A stretch of DNA of 64,000 bases from Allomyces macrogynus ATCC 38327 (GCA_000151295.1 GG745341.1:461971-525970); one strand, 5' to 3'; numbered from the stretch's first letter, positions 45,861-57,867 are shown. Made by a program: numbers and translations. The notes: generated by a model from the sequence alone, not told the origin.

Positions 45861-46612
45861 ATGGAGGGTCAGGTCGAGCCAGCGACGCAAGCATCATCAG
45901 TCCTTGCCTTACACGACCCGCCAGCCGACGTTTCGCACATGATCTGCGAATGGGTCAACGCCACGGACCGCCAAGCCCTCGTGCATTTTGCACTTGCTGC
46001 ACCGTCACTCCTTGCGCCAGCTGTGTACGCTGCTCAACCCTCGTATCGTGGGACAGCACGCTTCCTGTTCGAATTTGATACAATCTGGTCGAGCTCCCGG
46101 ACCGTTCCTTTTATCCTTCTGATTGTGCAGCTGAAGTCCACGTCGGGCGATATTATGCTTCTCAGCGACGATGGCCAGCCAATAAAACTTGATCCTGGTG
46201 GCTACCCGCGCTGGTTTCTGGCTATTGCGGCCGTGTACCACTCCTCCGTGTTCACGCAGCTCTCAACCACAATGACAACAGCCTACCGTCCTCGACAAAA
46301 TGGTCGTTCGTTCCCGTCCATACCGACACGATTCAACATATCATCGCCAATCTCTGGCTCCTTGATAACCTGAGGATGCCCAAGCGGTGGCCATCGCGGT
46401 GCTGCGACCTGTGCCTTGACGTCAGCTCGCCGCTGATTTGTGATATGGTGCAGACCATGCTTCTGACCACACTTCGTTGTCTCTCCGTTTGCCACACCAA
46501 CATCGCTACATTTGAAACGGCCCCAAAGTTTTTGGGCGTCATCGCTCCCAGCGCTCGAGCTGGCATGCTGATATGGGTTGCGATCTGTAGTAATCGCCGC
46601 ACCTGACACGAC
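45861..46612 (+). pseudogene. Decayed F-box/LRR family copy 2
   Basis: The frame from 45861 (MEGQVEPATQAS) reads HMICEWVNATDRQALVHFAL followed by APSLLAPAVYAA, clearly homologous to the F-box region of the intact copy. It then diverges and stops at 46373. Beyond that, other frames hold fragments such as LRCLSVCHTN that could be LRR remnants. The homologous part is about 250 codons instead of 570, so the copy is truncated and frameshifted. Confidence 0.7.
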
Positions 46613-46750
46613 TTGCACTCATGTCGCAAGACGGCCTCGCTGACGTCTTGTGGGATCTGTTTCCGCAGCCTCCTTGGGCGCTGTAGGCGCTCGAGCTCTC
46701 CTCGTGGGTCCTCCACGAGACAGGTGTGCTCGCTCACCTCGCGCTACAAC

Positions 46751-46780
46751 GCTCCACGTCGCTCCACGTCGCTCCACGTC
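46751..46780 (+). repeat. Short tandem repeat, 10-bp unit x3
   Basis: GCTCCACGTC is repeated three times without change, and a partial fourth copy follows. It lies between family copies 2 and 3. Confidence 0.85.
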
Positions 46781-46976
46781 GCTTCACTCATTCTTTGAAC
46801 AAACCACACCAGAGACCCGCGGCCCGCGCCATGAAGTATATCGCCTTGCAACCGCCAATACTTTTCCCCGTTGGCGGTAACATTCTCTCACTTTCGCTGA
46901 ACTTGACGGTACCACACGCATTTAGACGTGCCGCGTTCCCAGAGCGCTGCCCTTGTTATTGCATGACTCTGAAGCA

Positions 46977-48330
46977 ATGACGACGATGACGCCCTTGGCA
47001 CGGGCGCCCGTGCTGAACGAGCTCCCGACAGACTTTTTGCACCACATCTGCTTATGGGACAGCCTCGCAGACCGCCAGTCTCTCGTGCACCTTGTCCTGG
47101 CAGCACCATCGCTTTTTGCGCTGGCTGTGCGAGCAGCTTTGCGCTCACCAGCAACGTACGACGGAAAAGCGCGTCTCGGTTATGAATTCCAATTCGATTT
47201 GGATTTGAAGGCGGACGGTTGTTCTTTTCACCCACCCAATTGTCACGATTTCAACCATGTTGGGCGATTCGTTTTGGTTCTCTACAACGATCAGCACCAT
47301 GCGGTACTTGATGCCAATGGCCACCCTCAATGGTTCTTAGCCCTCCCTTGTCGCGACCACAATTGTGTCCCGCTCCCTCATGTGATGACTGCCAGAGGAA
47401 AGCGGGCCGCTTCGGCGAAATGCTCGTTGGTTCCTGCGCGCAACAACTCGATCCTGCATTACACGGACCAGTTGTGGCTCCTCCGCGATCGCAAGACTGA
47501 CAAATTGTGGCCATCACATTGCCGCGACCTGACCATTTACATAGACTCGCCGCACATTCGCAACTTGCAGAGCGTCGCACCGGGTGCGATTCTCCGTCTC
47601 ACGATCAGCCAGACTGCGCTCTTGACGTTGGATGCGGTCAAGTCACTTTAGGCGTCGCCGTGCCGACGAGTTGGGGAAACCTTGTGACGGTACTGGCAGA
47701 ACTGACTTGCCTCGAGTCGTTTGCCCAGTTTTTGTGGACAGACCAATCAACTCTTGCAGTCATGCTGGCTGCACTGCGCCGTTGCCCACGTCTCCGTCAC
47801 TTGGAACTCGCCTTCAATGCTTTTGATAAGCATGACTGGATCGTGCAGAAACTGTCCGCTGGATTGGATCAGCTTGATGTAACTGTGCTGTACGATAGTT
47901 GGTATTAGCCGCACCCGGACGAAATGCTCATTGGTTTTGGGGAGCTTGCCGTGCTCTGCTCATGTCGCCGCTCCTGACACGTCTGACTCTCTCATCGTAC
48001 GATCACGGTCCCTCTGACGCTCTTTTGGTTCTGATTCCGCGTCTTCTCATGACGTGCTTGTCCCTCGAATTGTACTTGTGGTCGCTTGACGGGGGGTCTG
48101 ATTTCGCTCCTGGCGCTGATTTCGCTCCTGGGTCTGATTTCGCTCCTGGCGCAGCACATGCCACCACATCTGCAGCGGCTGGTGCCTCAGGGTTGCTGGC
48201 CGACCGAAAACGACTTGGCGACCTTGCTTTGGCCGCAGTCGCATACTCACTTTGGCTTGGCGGGCAATCGGATCACGGTGCCTCCTTTGCCGCTCCCACC
48301 CAAACTGCGAACGGTAGGGCTGGGCTGAAG
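46977..48330 (+). pseudogene. Decayed F-box/LRR family copy 3
   Basis: From the ATG at 46977 the frame gives PVLNELPTDFLHHICLWDSL and LVHLVLAAPSLFALAVRAAL, the F-box part of the family, and stops at 47651. Downstream the homology continues in other frames: ALRRCPRLRHLELAFNAFDK (near 47790) and LISLLAQHMPPHLQRLVPQG (near 48160), which correspond to the LRR part of the intact copy. At least two frame changes and an internal repeat expansion separate these pieces, so a full-length protein cannot be made. A shortened F-box protein of 225 residues could still be expressed. Confidence 0.72.
48098..48151 (+). repeat. Tandem repeat, 18-bp unit x3, within F-box/LRR copy 3
   Basis: Three consecutive 18-bp units starting CTGATTTCGCTCCTGG differ only at their last two bases. 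Each codes for LISLLA/G in one frame. The intact copy has only one corresponding stretch (VLAHLAQHMPP), so the unit expanded in this copy. Confidence 0.85.
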
Positions 48331-48703
48331 TAAGTGCCTTGGCGGCGACCGCGCGGGCGATTGGGTCAGCGTTGCCGCCAACGTTGCGGTCGCTGAACGT
48401 CGCCAAAACGGGCAAGGCCCTTTGCAAGATGGCATCCTTGCTTGATGCAAGTGCTGCCCAGTCACAGTCCACGAAAACGCATTACGCTCTGCATTTTTCA
48501 AGGAGGATATTGAGGGCGACCAAAAGCTGTGAACGATTTGATGGACGTGATTTTTGTCATTTGTCGGAAGGAGGAGTGCTTCAGTAACCAAGTCTCGTGC
48601 GCTGTCGTCTCACTGCAGATGATCTCGCTGTGGATGTTTTTTAATGTTGGAAGCGGCGCATTTGAAGCAGAGGCCTCGATATTGCATTTCGAGGTCTCGA
48701 TAC

Positions 48704-50453
48704 TCACCACTTGGCACTGATCCCCACCGTCGCCTCGACCGCGCGGTACTGCGTGTGCAGCGCCGCGCGTGCCCTCGGGTCCGTGCGCGATCCAAACATA
48801 CTCTCCACCAGCTGCGCCGCGACCGTATTCTCGTGCGCCCACTGCGTCACGCCCGTCTCGTAGGCCTGGTGCACGGTCGCGACCCACTCGCGCGGCGTGA
48901 CCATGGACTTGCTGTCGACGGGCAGCTGCCCACCGCCATTCACGCACCCGGACGGGCACGCCATGACCTCGACGTAGTGGAAGACCGGTTCGGCCGGATC
49001 GCTCGACTTGAGTTTGCGCAGCACGTTCTGGATATTCTTGAACCCATAAACGGCCGCGAAACGGAAGTGTACGGCGCGCGTCGCCGGGTCGGTCAGCGTA
49101 AGCTCGGTAAAGTCGGCGTTGCGGTGATGCGTCGTCTGCACGTACGCCGCGCGCGTCGCAGCGTCGGCCGTGAATAGGTTGATCCCAAACAGAGCCTGTG
49201 TCGCGGCGTAGAGAAGGTACTCGAGGTACCCACCCGAAGACGACCCGGGCGCGCGAATCAGTGCGTCCGTGGTCGGGTCGTGCCGGAACCATGGATCCAG
49301 CGGGGCCTCGGGGAACTCGACAAACGGAATCACGGAGCTCTCCGGCGCGAGCTGCTGCTGCGCCTCGGTGAACAACCGGACGAGCTCGGTCGTCGTAATT
49401 ACGCAGTCAATGTCGCGCGTGCGCAGCTGCTCATTGTAAAAATCCGACCGCGACGCCTCGAGCTTCTTGTCGTAGCACGGCATGACGGCAACGTGGAAAA
49501 ACGGCACGTTCGGGTCGCCGAGGGATCGCACGACCGCACCGGCGATTTGCTGCGGCGATTTCGTCGAGCTGATGAGCGGGAGCACGTAACCTTGTGTCTT
49601 TTCGGCGTAGCAAATCCACCCGGGGCACGCCGACGCGAGCATCGGAAGCGCATGGTGCGAGAAATCGGGCGTGCTGTCCTGGCTCGCGAGACCGCGACGG
49701 CCGCGGACGCGTCGCCTTGGTTGCGTGTCGGTGGCTTCAGATGCAGGCGCAGATTCGGCGGCGGCTGTTGGTGCCTTGCGCGGGAAATGCACATGGTGCC
49801 TGTGGTAACGGTCGACCAGCTCGTGCGCAGCTTCGGTGAGGGCCACGTCGCGGAAAAAGGCCACGTCGAGGACGCGCATAGCGCCGAGGACGTGTGTCGC
49901 AAACCAGGTCACCTTGCGCGCGACCGTCGCGGGTGAAAGCGCATACTTGGCGGCCAAGGACGCAATCGATTGCTGCGAGAGCGTCACGACGAGCTGGCCC
50001 GGTGGCGGCGGCGCATCCATGGCGCCGGCAGCAGTAGGAGTAGCGCGAATACTTCGAACATGGTCGAGCACCTGCTGGTGGCTCTGCTGCGCGACAAGCA
50101 CGGATTCGGCCGACGTGACACACCCGCTGCACGCGAGGCAGTCATCGAGCGTAATTGATGCCGATTCGGTGAGCGGCTGCACGTCGCCCTCTTTCGACAC
50201 TTCGTAGTACGTTCTGGTGGCCTCGTCGAGAGTCACCGTCGCGCCGAGGCTCTAATCGATGGACGCGATAGATGGATGGATGACGTGAGGTGGATTGCGC
50301 GCATGATGTTGACGTCTGGGTGCGCGTCCTCGCCAAGAGCGTCGTGATGCGCACCTTCTTGGAGGGCACGTCGACGGGCTTGATGCACGCCTGCGACGGC
50401 GCAATGTAGTCGTTGAGGTCGGCGAGCTGGAGAGCGCCTGAGAAGCCGGACAT
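48704..50453 (-). CDS. NAR1: Cytosolic Fe-S cluster assembly factor NAR1 (iron-only hydrogenase-like)
   Basis: Minus-strand exons 50453-50355 and 50251-48704 give 548 residues. The short first exon ([20 protein letters not shown], then [11 protein letters not shown]) has the first Cys of the N-terminal 4Fe-4S site; CLACSGC in exon 2 supplies the other three. The H-cluster-like cysteines are in [23 protein letters not shown] and [17 protein letters not shown]. The order and spacing match Nar1/IOP1/NARF rather than an active Fe-hydrogenase. Nar1 links the early CIA scaffold to the Cia1-Cia2-Met18 targeting complex, so it is needed for cytosolic and nuclear Fe-S proteins. The donor is GTGCGC. 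The protein ends in a Trp (AKW), which resembles the C-terminal targeting signal of CIA clients and adaptors. Confidence 0.93.
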
Positions 50454-51873
50454 GGTGGAGCGGGTGCAGCGAGATTGGGAGCGCGCGCTGTGTTTAATGT
50501 TGATCCAAGAGCGTGTCGTTGCGCGTGCTGGTGCCGAATGCTATTCCCTCGTTGTTCTCGTGGTTGAAGACTTGACGAGTGCCGTGCCGATTGGAATGGG
50601 AGGAGAGCATCGATGGTGATGCCGGCTCGGTCCTTAAGTGAGCAGCTGGCGGAGGCGTGTGACGCCTGCGGTGACCGCGATCAGCTGCGTCTGACTGCGA
50701 CTCAGGTGACCCGTTGCCGTGTCATCAAATGCCTTTTAGGCTTGCTGATCCGCTCTCGACGTCCATCACCTCCTCTCTCTCGCTCTCTTCCTTCGTCTTC
50801 GCCGGCCGATCTCGCAAGCAATTTCGGAAACTGGTGCGATCCTGCTCTCTAACTCCGCCCACGACCGCCCTCTTCCCCACTCCCCCTCGGGCCTTGACGA
50901 GACAATTCTATGCACCACTCCAAATGCTCCTTCACCCGGAGCAGTGATGCGGAGAAACCAGGATTCACCCTAAGACATTTTCGCGAGCCCACCTCTTTCG
51001 CTCCCCCCCTCCCTTCTTGCCCCACCTTTCGCTCCCAGTACGCGCTGGTCTCACTCTAACTGACGTTCTCCCTCCCTTTCACCCCAACCAGGATTTCGAT
51101 CCGATCCGACGGCTTTTGCATTGGCAAAGTCTTGACCAGGTCGTCTTGCTATTTTATTCTCTTTGCTCGCCATGACGCGCCAGAAGCGGGGAGGTTACAA
51201 ACATGCATCCACCACACTGAGCACTTGTTGCTGAAAAACAACCATAGTCAGAATCGCTAATCTGAGCTTTCTGCGTGTCTTCAATTTTGCTGGCTTTATT
51301 GGAAACGGCCGTTGTCACTTTTGGCTCGCGAACCTCGCGAACGTTGGGCCGCACGGAAGGCAAAAAACATCAGGAGCAAGATAATGCCTTCGAAATGATG
51401 ACTGAGCTCACGTTTGCTTCTCGATTCTCGCGCAAACTTGCAGAACAGCTCGAGGACGAGAGCAGTCTGCAAGAGTAAACACAACACTGCGCGCGCGAGT
51501 CTTGGACGGTCTGGAGGCCAGGACCAAATAAATCGTAAACCAGGAAAACAAGGTGAGATCAAACTCAAGCGACATAAATGCAGTCCTTACCTTCGTCGGA
51601 GTATTCTCGGTCCGGTCCGCATCCTTCTGCTCTGTGACTGTCAGGTAAACAACAGTTGCTGTCACCCCAGCGCGCTGCAGCCCATGAGCGACTGGCAAAG
51701 AACAGCAAAGGTCAGCATCAAGAAGACGATTTGATCGCAGTGATCGTCAAAACACTTCAGTCACGTGTGAATTCCAGTGATCAGCGTTCGTGGTCGTCGT
51801 GGTTGGCCAGCGGACGCTGTTAATACTCTTCCCGGCTGTTGGACGTCGCTCTGGGCCACCCCACTTGTCGAAA
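50454..51873. other. 1.4 kb without a recognised gene, including a pyrimidine-rich tract
   Basis: The stretch 50755-51100 is strongly C+T-rich on the plus strand (several CTCTCTC and CCCTCCC blocks). From about 51150 to 51780 the composition is more AT-rich, with short open frames on both strands and no recognisable domain. It should contain the NAR1 promoter at its left edge and the uS10m promoter at its right edge. Confidence 0.45.
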
Positions 51874-52955
51874 ATGCTTGCAACCGCACGAGCGAGCCTG
51901 GTCCAGGTATGCGGGCCGTCTCGCGCGAGTCAGCGTCGTCATGATCATCAACATCCAGCGCAAGCACCCAACCTGGCCTTCCGCGAGTCGGTCGCTTCAT
52001 TGGACGCTCTCTGGCAAATGATGATGAACCAGCACTTCGAAAAGCGATCCTGAATCTGTCTCGGCGGGTCCTGACCAACATCGACCGTCTCGCCGCCGAT
52101 CCATAGCGTCTCGCCGTGGCTCCGACCGCCGCTGCGACGGCTGTTCGCGCCGCTGCCGCCCGCAGCCTGGCCACAATCACGGCCGCGCCGACTCCCGCGA
52201 TCGCCACCACCACTACGACCCCCGCTCGTGCCTCGAAGCGGGCATCGCGCCGCAACAAGCGCTACGAACTGCCGGCGCAGCGCGAACCCGGCCGCAACTA
52301 CAATGTCGGCGCCGCCGAGCCCGTGGCCGAGATCCAGCTCAACGGGTACATTCTCGCGCAAGTCAACTTCTTTGGCCAGTTTGTGCAGCGCGCCGCGCAG
52401 GCGCTCGACCTGTGCATCGAGGGTCCGACGCCGCTGCCGCACCACGTGCGCCGGTGGACGGTGCTCACGTCGCCGTTCAAGTACAAGAAGTTCCAGGAAG
52501 CGTTTGAGCGCCGCACGTTCAAGCGGCTCATCAAGATTTACGCCGCGTCGCCTGACGCCGTCGACAAGTTTTTGCTCTACCTGACCGAGGTCGCGCCGGC
52601 TGGGATTGGCATGCGCGTCGTCCGGTACGAGCGCGAGGAGCCCGGGTTTGGCGAACGCATGCAGAAGGAGGCCGAGGCGATCCTCGCCGACGGCGGCAAG
52701 GTGCTGCTCCCGATGCACATCTACAACACGCAGAACCCCGACTTCTACGCGGCGCTCAAGGAGCGGCTCGAGGCGCAGATTGCGGCCGAGGCCAAGTTTG
52801 CCGAGGCTAAGAAGCCCAAGGTCGAGGCCGCCAGCGAAGACGCGGCGCTGTCGGCCGATGCTGTTGATGGTGCCGCAGCTCCTGCCGAGACGGCAGTGCC
52901 GGAGACCCCCGCTCCGGAGCCCGCTGCCGCCAAAGCGGAGCAGCCTTCAGCGTAA
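51874..52955 (+). CDS. RSM10: Mitochondrial ribosomal protein uS10m (Rsm10/MRPS10)
   Basis: Exon 2 (52107-52955) is open and in frame but has no ATG; a stop (TAG) immediately precedes it and is part of an acceptor (CCATAG). A short exon 51874-51906 (MLATARASLVQ) followed by donor GTATGC joins in phase and gives MLATARASLVQRLAVAPTAA, a good mitochondrial presequence. Total is 293 residues. The S10 domain (about 75-180) includes VNFFGQFVQRAAQALDL, GPTPLPHHVRRWTVL and FERRTFKRLIKIYA, all typical of uS10m. The C-terminal tail is Ala/Glu/Pro-rich and probably disordered. uS10m is in the head of the mitochondrial small subunit. The first exon is inferred from phase and targeting-signal character; the S10 domain itself is clear. 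Confidence 0.82.
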
Positions 52956-53939
52956 TTCTTTGGTCTCCTTTTTTGTTCATAGGTTCCCTGTCATTGCCTT
53001 GCCCATCCTACGTAGTTTCGCTATCGCAACATGAACGGTTAGTGGTTGCTTCTCTCATCCTTTCTCCGCTGTCAACGGTTCATACGGTCTGGTTGAGCCG
53101 TGGGCGAATGATTCCTGCTCTTGACGATCCCCTCGACTCGCGCCAGGTCCAGCACGCGGCCATCTGCGCTCAGCTCGCTGCAAAATTTGCCGAAGGCACC
53201 CAAACATCGTGAGAGCCGTGACCATTTCTTTGAACAGCATGGGGCCACTGGTGAAGGTCTCTGCGCCATAATCATATTCGCGAGTGCGCGCTGGTCGCAA
53301 AGAGCCCATTTTGAGATCTGCCGGGGGCTATACGGCAACAATTGTGGGGACCGACCGACAATGGTTGTCAGCAGCGACATGCAACCGCTGACCACGCATT
53401 CTGTCTTGGATACCGGCTCGACACGCACGAAAAGAATTTTGCATCTTGGGCACCTCGCCACCGCTCCATCGAATCGACGCTGTTGCGGTGCGCACGGGTT
53501 CCCCCAGAATCTGGTGGAGCTCCTTCGTGTGTGTGGCCGCATGGCCGAGCCCACTCTCTTCAACAGACGCCTGTGTAGACCAGCATGCAGCCCACGCATT
53601 CCCTCGCCGCTCAGGTCACTGCTGCTGCTTCCTGCGCGCCGACTCAGGCGAGCACCATAGGTGCACAAAGTGTGGATCCGGGCTCCCTCATTCCTATCGG
53701 CCATGAAAACCAAGTCGCTCTTCACGGCAATTTTGTGCCGATAGAATTCTGTCAACTGTTGGAAGAATGGTTGACTGGTTGCTGCCCAGAGTCTTGAGGG
53801 TGACTCAGGGTGCAGAAGAGTTCAAGTCTCAAACGTTTATGTAACATCCAGACCGGATCACGACAGCGAGCTGCTGTGGCAACAGTTTGCAATCGTGTCC
53901 AGCCATCCCGAACTTCCTGTCCTTGCTCTTTGGACCCAT
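52956..53939. other. Intergenic, about 1 kb
   Basis: Only short open frames without recognisable domains. It ends at the outer boundary of the left inverted-repeat arm. Confidence 0.45.
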
Positions 53940-54286
53940 TGCCGACTTGCTGCATTCTTCGACATTTATCCAACGCTGCGCTTTGCTCAAGCTCGCTCTC
54001 ACTGTGTCTTGCACCGTCCTCGCCGCGAGGCCATCGCGCTGTTTTCTCGTCAACCGGTCCCTGCCGCCGCAACGCGAGAGTACAGTGATCCGGTCCTCGA
54101 TTCCGTGGCCTCTCTCTCTCTCCCTCCCTCCCTCTCCCTCCCTCTCTTTGCGCACGCTCTCAGTAACAACCGTGTTCGGAATCGAAGATTGCCCGGCTGT
54201 TTGATTGCTGGGTTGCATTACCGAACGTGATCTCCCGACGACAGGTCCCCTGCCGCGATTTTCCTTGGCCGGCCCCCTCGACCAAG

Positions 54287-55812
54287 ATGGTCAAAACGGT
54301 TTCGACTGCTAGTCCAGAGGACCTGCAACGAGGACGCGATGAGGCGCCTGCACATTTGGCTCCAGTCGTTGTCAAGTCGAAAAGGGGCCGACTCCAGTCT
54401 GCATCGAATCGCAACAGCATCGCCGCCAACTTGCCGGCGAGCAGCCGTGCTTCGACTTCTGCTCCCAAGGCCATGTCGCCGTCGTCGTCGACCTCGCCGC
54501 TCCCGCTCGACCAGAGCATGGCCTCGGACGAGCTCACCATGACCTGGCCGCAGTGGTGCGGGTCGTGCGCACTCTCTGTCGTCGGCACGCTCCTCCGATG
54601 GATCTTACGGGCGCTGCTCGTGCTCATGGGCATTGTCGCGGTGCTCATGATGTTCCCGACGCTGCAACGCGGTCTGATTTACATGAACTGGGTCAGCTGG
54701 CCGCTGGGCGACTTGTCGGCGCCCGAGCAGTTTGGCTTGCGTCGGACGTTGACAGTGTTCTTCATGAGTTGCCCTGTCGAGGTTTGTACGCGCATGCTCC
54801 TAACCGAAGCCGTCGCACCAATCTAGATGGTTTCGTGCACAACGTGCGCCTGGCCTCGACCAAGGGTGCGACGCTCGGGGCGTGGCACCTGGTGTTCGAC
54901 CCGACGCAGGAGCCTGCACGACGCAGCGTGCTCGACCCAACCGCAGCAGACCCTGTCCCGCCGTCGACCCAGATCGCGCCCAACGACACGGTGATTCTCT
55001 ACCTGCACGGCAACGCTGGCAATCGCGCGACGGGCCGGCGCGTGCGCTTTTACCAGACGCTGCAGCACGTGCTCGCTCACGCATCGCCGACGACACGATC
55101 TCATATCCTCGCTTTCGATTACCGCGGGTTTGGCGACTCGACGGGGTCGCCCGACCAGCAGAGCGTCACGCACGATGCGGAAACGGCGCTCGCCTACTTG
55201 GCGTCGCGTGGTGCCCTGCCGCACCGCACTGTTGTGATTGGCCACTCGCTCGGGACGGGCGTCTCGGCACAGCTCATGCGCACGCATACCGCCGCAACAC
55301 TCGTCCTGCTCGCGCCCTTCACGTCGCTGCCCGACGCGGCGCTGCAGTACCCGTTTTTCCCCGTTCTCCGCATCCTCGCTGCGGTTGCGGCACCGCTCAC
55401 ACCCCCCGGTGTCGCCGACCGCCAGCTGCGCGCATGGGTGGCCGCAGCAGCCGCTGATCCGTGGAACACGCGCGCGGTTCTTCCAGCAATTGCAAGGCGG
55501 ATGCCGGTCCTCATCATTCATGGCGCACAAGATCGGACGATCCCAGTCACGCACGCGCACGCGCTCGTGGGCCGGCGCTCGAGTACGCGCAAAGTGCAAG
55601 GTGGGGAAGGGCGTGTTGTGACGGGCACCAACGGGGTTCGACTGGTCGAGGTCGCGCACGGCGGGCACGACGACCTGCACGACCATGCGCTCGCGCAGGA
55701 CGCGCTCGCGCAGTGGACTGTGGATGCCGTGGAGAGGGCAACGGCGCGGCATGCGGCGCAGTCAATGGCTGATGTGACAGGCGCGGTCGTGGCCGACACC
55801 CAAGGGTCATGA
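54287..55812 (+). CDS. ABHD12/ABHD13-like alpha/beta hydrolase, copy 1 (left arm)
   Basis: Two exons, 54287-54740 and 54827-55812, give 479 residues. The N-terminal 90 residues are Ser-rich and cytosolic-looking; one membrane anchor follows (about 108-130: LLRWILRALLVLMGIVAVLM). The hydrolase domain has LYLHGNAGNRATGRR (oxyanion region HGN), FDYRGFGDSTG, the nucleophile elbow VIGHSLGTGVSAQL, an Asp in IIHGAQDRTIP and a His in VAHGGHDDL. This is the ABHD12/13 or Bem46 membrane-anchored family, serine hydrolases acting on lipids such as lysophosphatidylserine. The intron donor GTCGGA is unusual but gives GLHGFVHNVRLAST in frame. The ATG was picked as the first in frame before the Ser-rich region. 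An identical copy lies in the right arm. Confidence 0.85.
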
Positions 55813-56121
55813 CCCACGCTGCTCGGTGGTGAGACCAGAGCGTGCGTGTAAGAGGGCGCAAATTCAATGGTCCAGAATATATTGCCTGTCTGTCATGATT
55901 GGCTCCAATGTCGGTATCAGACAGAGGCATCGACTCGTGCGTCGAGTTTGGTTTGTGTGTGCTCAGGTTCTGGTGCGTGTTCCGCCATCAGCTGAGCAAG
56001 AGTAAACGGCGTCCACCACGCATTAGATGAGAGTGTGTGGCAACACGCCGCCGACTGGTTCTGTGTCAATATCTATATGTACGCGCTTTTGTGAGAGACA
56101 TTATCGTAGGGTGCGAGACAT

Positions 56122-56193
56122 GGGGTGTTGGCGCAACGGCAGCGCGTCCGACTCCAGATCGGAAGGCTGGGAGTTCGAATCTCTCACACCTCA
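56122..56193 (+). tRNA. tRNA-Trp (anticodon CCA), left arm
   Basis: A 72-nt cloverleaf folds cleanly. The acceptor stem GGGGTGT pairs with ACACCTC (one G-U), with discriminator A. The D stem is GCGC/GCGC. The anticodon stem TCCGA/TCGGA carries the loop CTCCAGA with anticodon CCA. The T stem GGGAG/CTCTC carries the loop TTCGAAT. There is no intron. Internal A and B boxes are present, and a T5 run at 56198-56202 is a Pol III terminator. Confidence 0.95.
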
Positions 56194-56383
56194 TTCATTT
56201 TTCTCGGGCGGTGATTTTTCATCATTTGGTCCTCCAATACCCTGGAAGCTGCCTCTATCCAGGCCCCATTCAAGGGGAATCAGCACTGAGGTCAATCAAT
56301 TTTGCATCTGGCACCTCCTGATCCGCAATAGAGATGATGCAACAAAATGGTCATGGTTTGAACTGGCCAGATGATAGGTTAGG

Positions 56384-56962
56384 TTTAACGAAATTGCTTT
56401 TGCTGATTGTTCAGAAGCCATTGTGGACCAAGGTAGCACTCTGCCCAACTGCATTTGCATTGCTGACAGTAAGTTTCAAGAGACGTGCAGGCTGCATGAC
56501 AACCTGTTGCAGCACAAGGTCTACAGTGGCTTTTATGCACATCATGGCATGAACTACCATGCTTTTGTCCTGCCAAATGGGCTCATGGTTGATTGCTACA
56601 ATGATGTTGGCTGTGCAAGCAATCTATGACTTGTGTGAGATTGTGGGATTCAGCCAAAGTTGTGGCAACTTCTCCAGTTTGCTGATGGCATTCCCTATGT
56701 TGATTTTGGTGATAAGGGCTATGTTGATACAGATGTGATCAATGTTCCATATGCTGGCCTGCCCAAGCAAATGCCCCTCCACCACCAGATCTTCAATGAA
56801 GCCATGTTGTGTGTCCAGGTCACTGTCAAGTGGTTCTTTGGGGCCCTTGACAACAACTTCATGACGCTCAATCACTTTCATGCACACTGGCTTCTTCACT
56901 CGCCTGCCATGGCCATTTTTGATGTTGCAGTCCTGTTCACAAACCTCCATGGCTGCATTTAA
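56384..56962 (+). pseudogene. Broken PIF/Harbinger-like (DDE_Tnp_4) transposase
   Basis: One frame runs through the region, interrupted by two stop codons at 56627-56629 and 56636-56638. Before them: ICIADSKFQETCR (first catalytic Asp context) and HGMNYHAFVLPNGLMV, like the HG.K.Q.....G.I block of DDE_Tnp_4. After them: YVDFGDKGYVD (second Asp, GD.GY) and FNEAMLCVQVTVKWFFGALD, equivalent to FN..M..VR..VEW.FG. The third catalytic residue, normally Glu, appears to be Lys here. The N-terminal part of the transposase is missing. With stops and a lost catalytic residue, it cannot be active. Confidence 0.72.
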
Positions 56963-57867
56963 TCACAGCAACACTCAGACTCAGCACACACAGGAGCACT
57001 GCAGGTTTGTCACTCAGCCCATTGTGTGGTTCTGTGGGTGGTGGCGTGAGGAATTACATTTTGGCGATGTTGGTGCAGTCAGTGTGCTCACTGGACAATG
57101 GTAAACCAGCAACACTGTGTCTGGTCAGCTGAGGCCAAGAACAGGGAGTTGTTTGGAAAGAAAACATGAGGGTTTTTAGTTGTCAATCCCATTGCAATAC
57201 TTTCCCAGATGCAGTGAAACCCTGATTTTCCCATTACACTTCGAAATGGGCCCTTACTGCAGAGTGCTTGCTCAAACAAATGACAGGGATAGCAAATGCT
57301 TGGCAATTGCCCAAGTCAGTTGCAATCATTGGCAAACATGGCGCATGTGATTCCTCTCAATGGTGTGCATAGAATGATTATAATGATGTTGTGGGAGCTG
57401 CTTTGGTGCCATAGATGACATTTTGGTGGTGGCCAGATCTCTGCAACCACACCATCAACTGAGTTGGTGTACCTGTGCTCAAATGCACACGACCCACTGT
57501 GTGCCATGTCATTGGAAATGGCCTGTGATTCAGAGGATACATGGGTGAGATGGTGCTTGATGATGGCATCGCCCAACATGCCCTCAATCAGCAACACAAC
57601 AGTGAGCAAATCAGTGTCCCACCCATTGTCCTTGTTGGTGTTCTTGCACTATTTCACTGCTGTCAGTCCAGCTGTCAGAACGCCAATTTTTGTGCAGCAT
57701 CTGTCAGCATCAGTACACACCAGTTCATAAAATGTGCGGATCTCAGGCGGTCCCTTCTTGATGGTATTTGGCATCTTGACCACATTGTCCTCAGTCTCCT
57801 CATCCAATCTGGAATCTGAATTGGTGGCTGGTTCCATTGCATCAGTGTGCAGGCTATTCAGGTCTGC

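Larger units (their letters stand above)
53940..56285 (+). repeat. Left arm of a 2,346-bp inverted repeat
   Basis: Every position x in this arm pairs with 114669-x on the minus strand of 58384-60729. Corresponding open frames give the same proteins at mirrored coordinates, and the stretches I compared base by base are identical, with no indels. Similarity stops abruptly at both ends: outer edge after ...CCAT/TGCCGACTTGC, inner edge after AATCAGCA. The arm holds one hydrolase gene and one tRNA-Trp gene. A CT-rich microsatellite lies at about 54109-54148. Confidence 0.95.
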
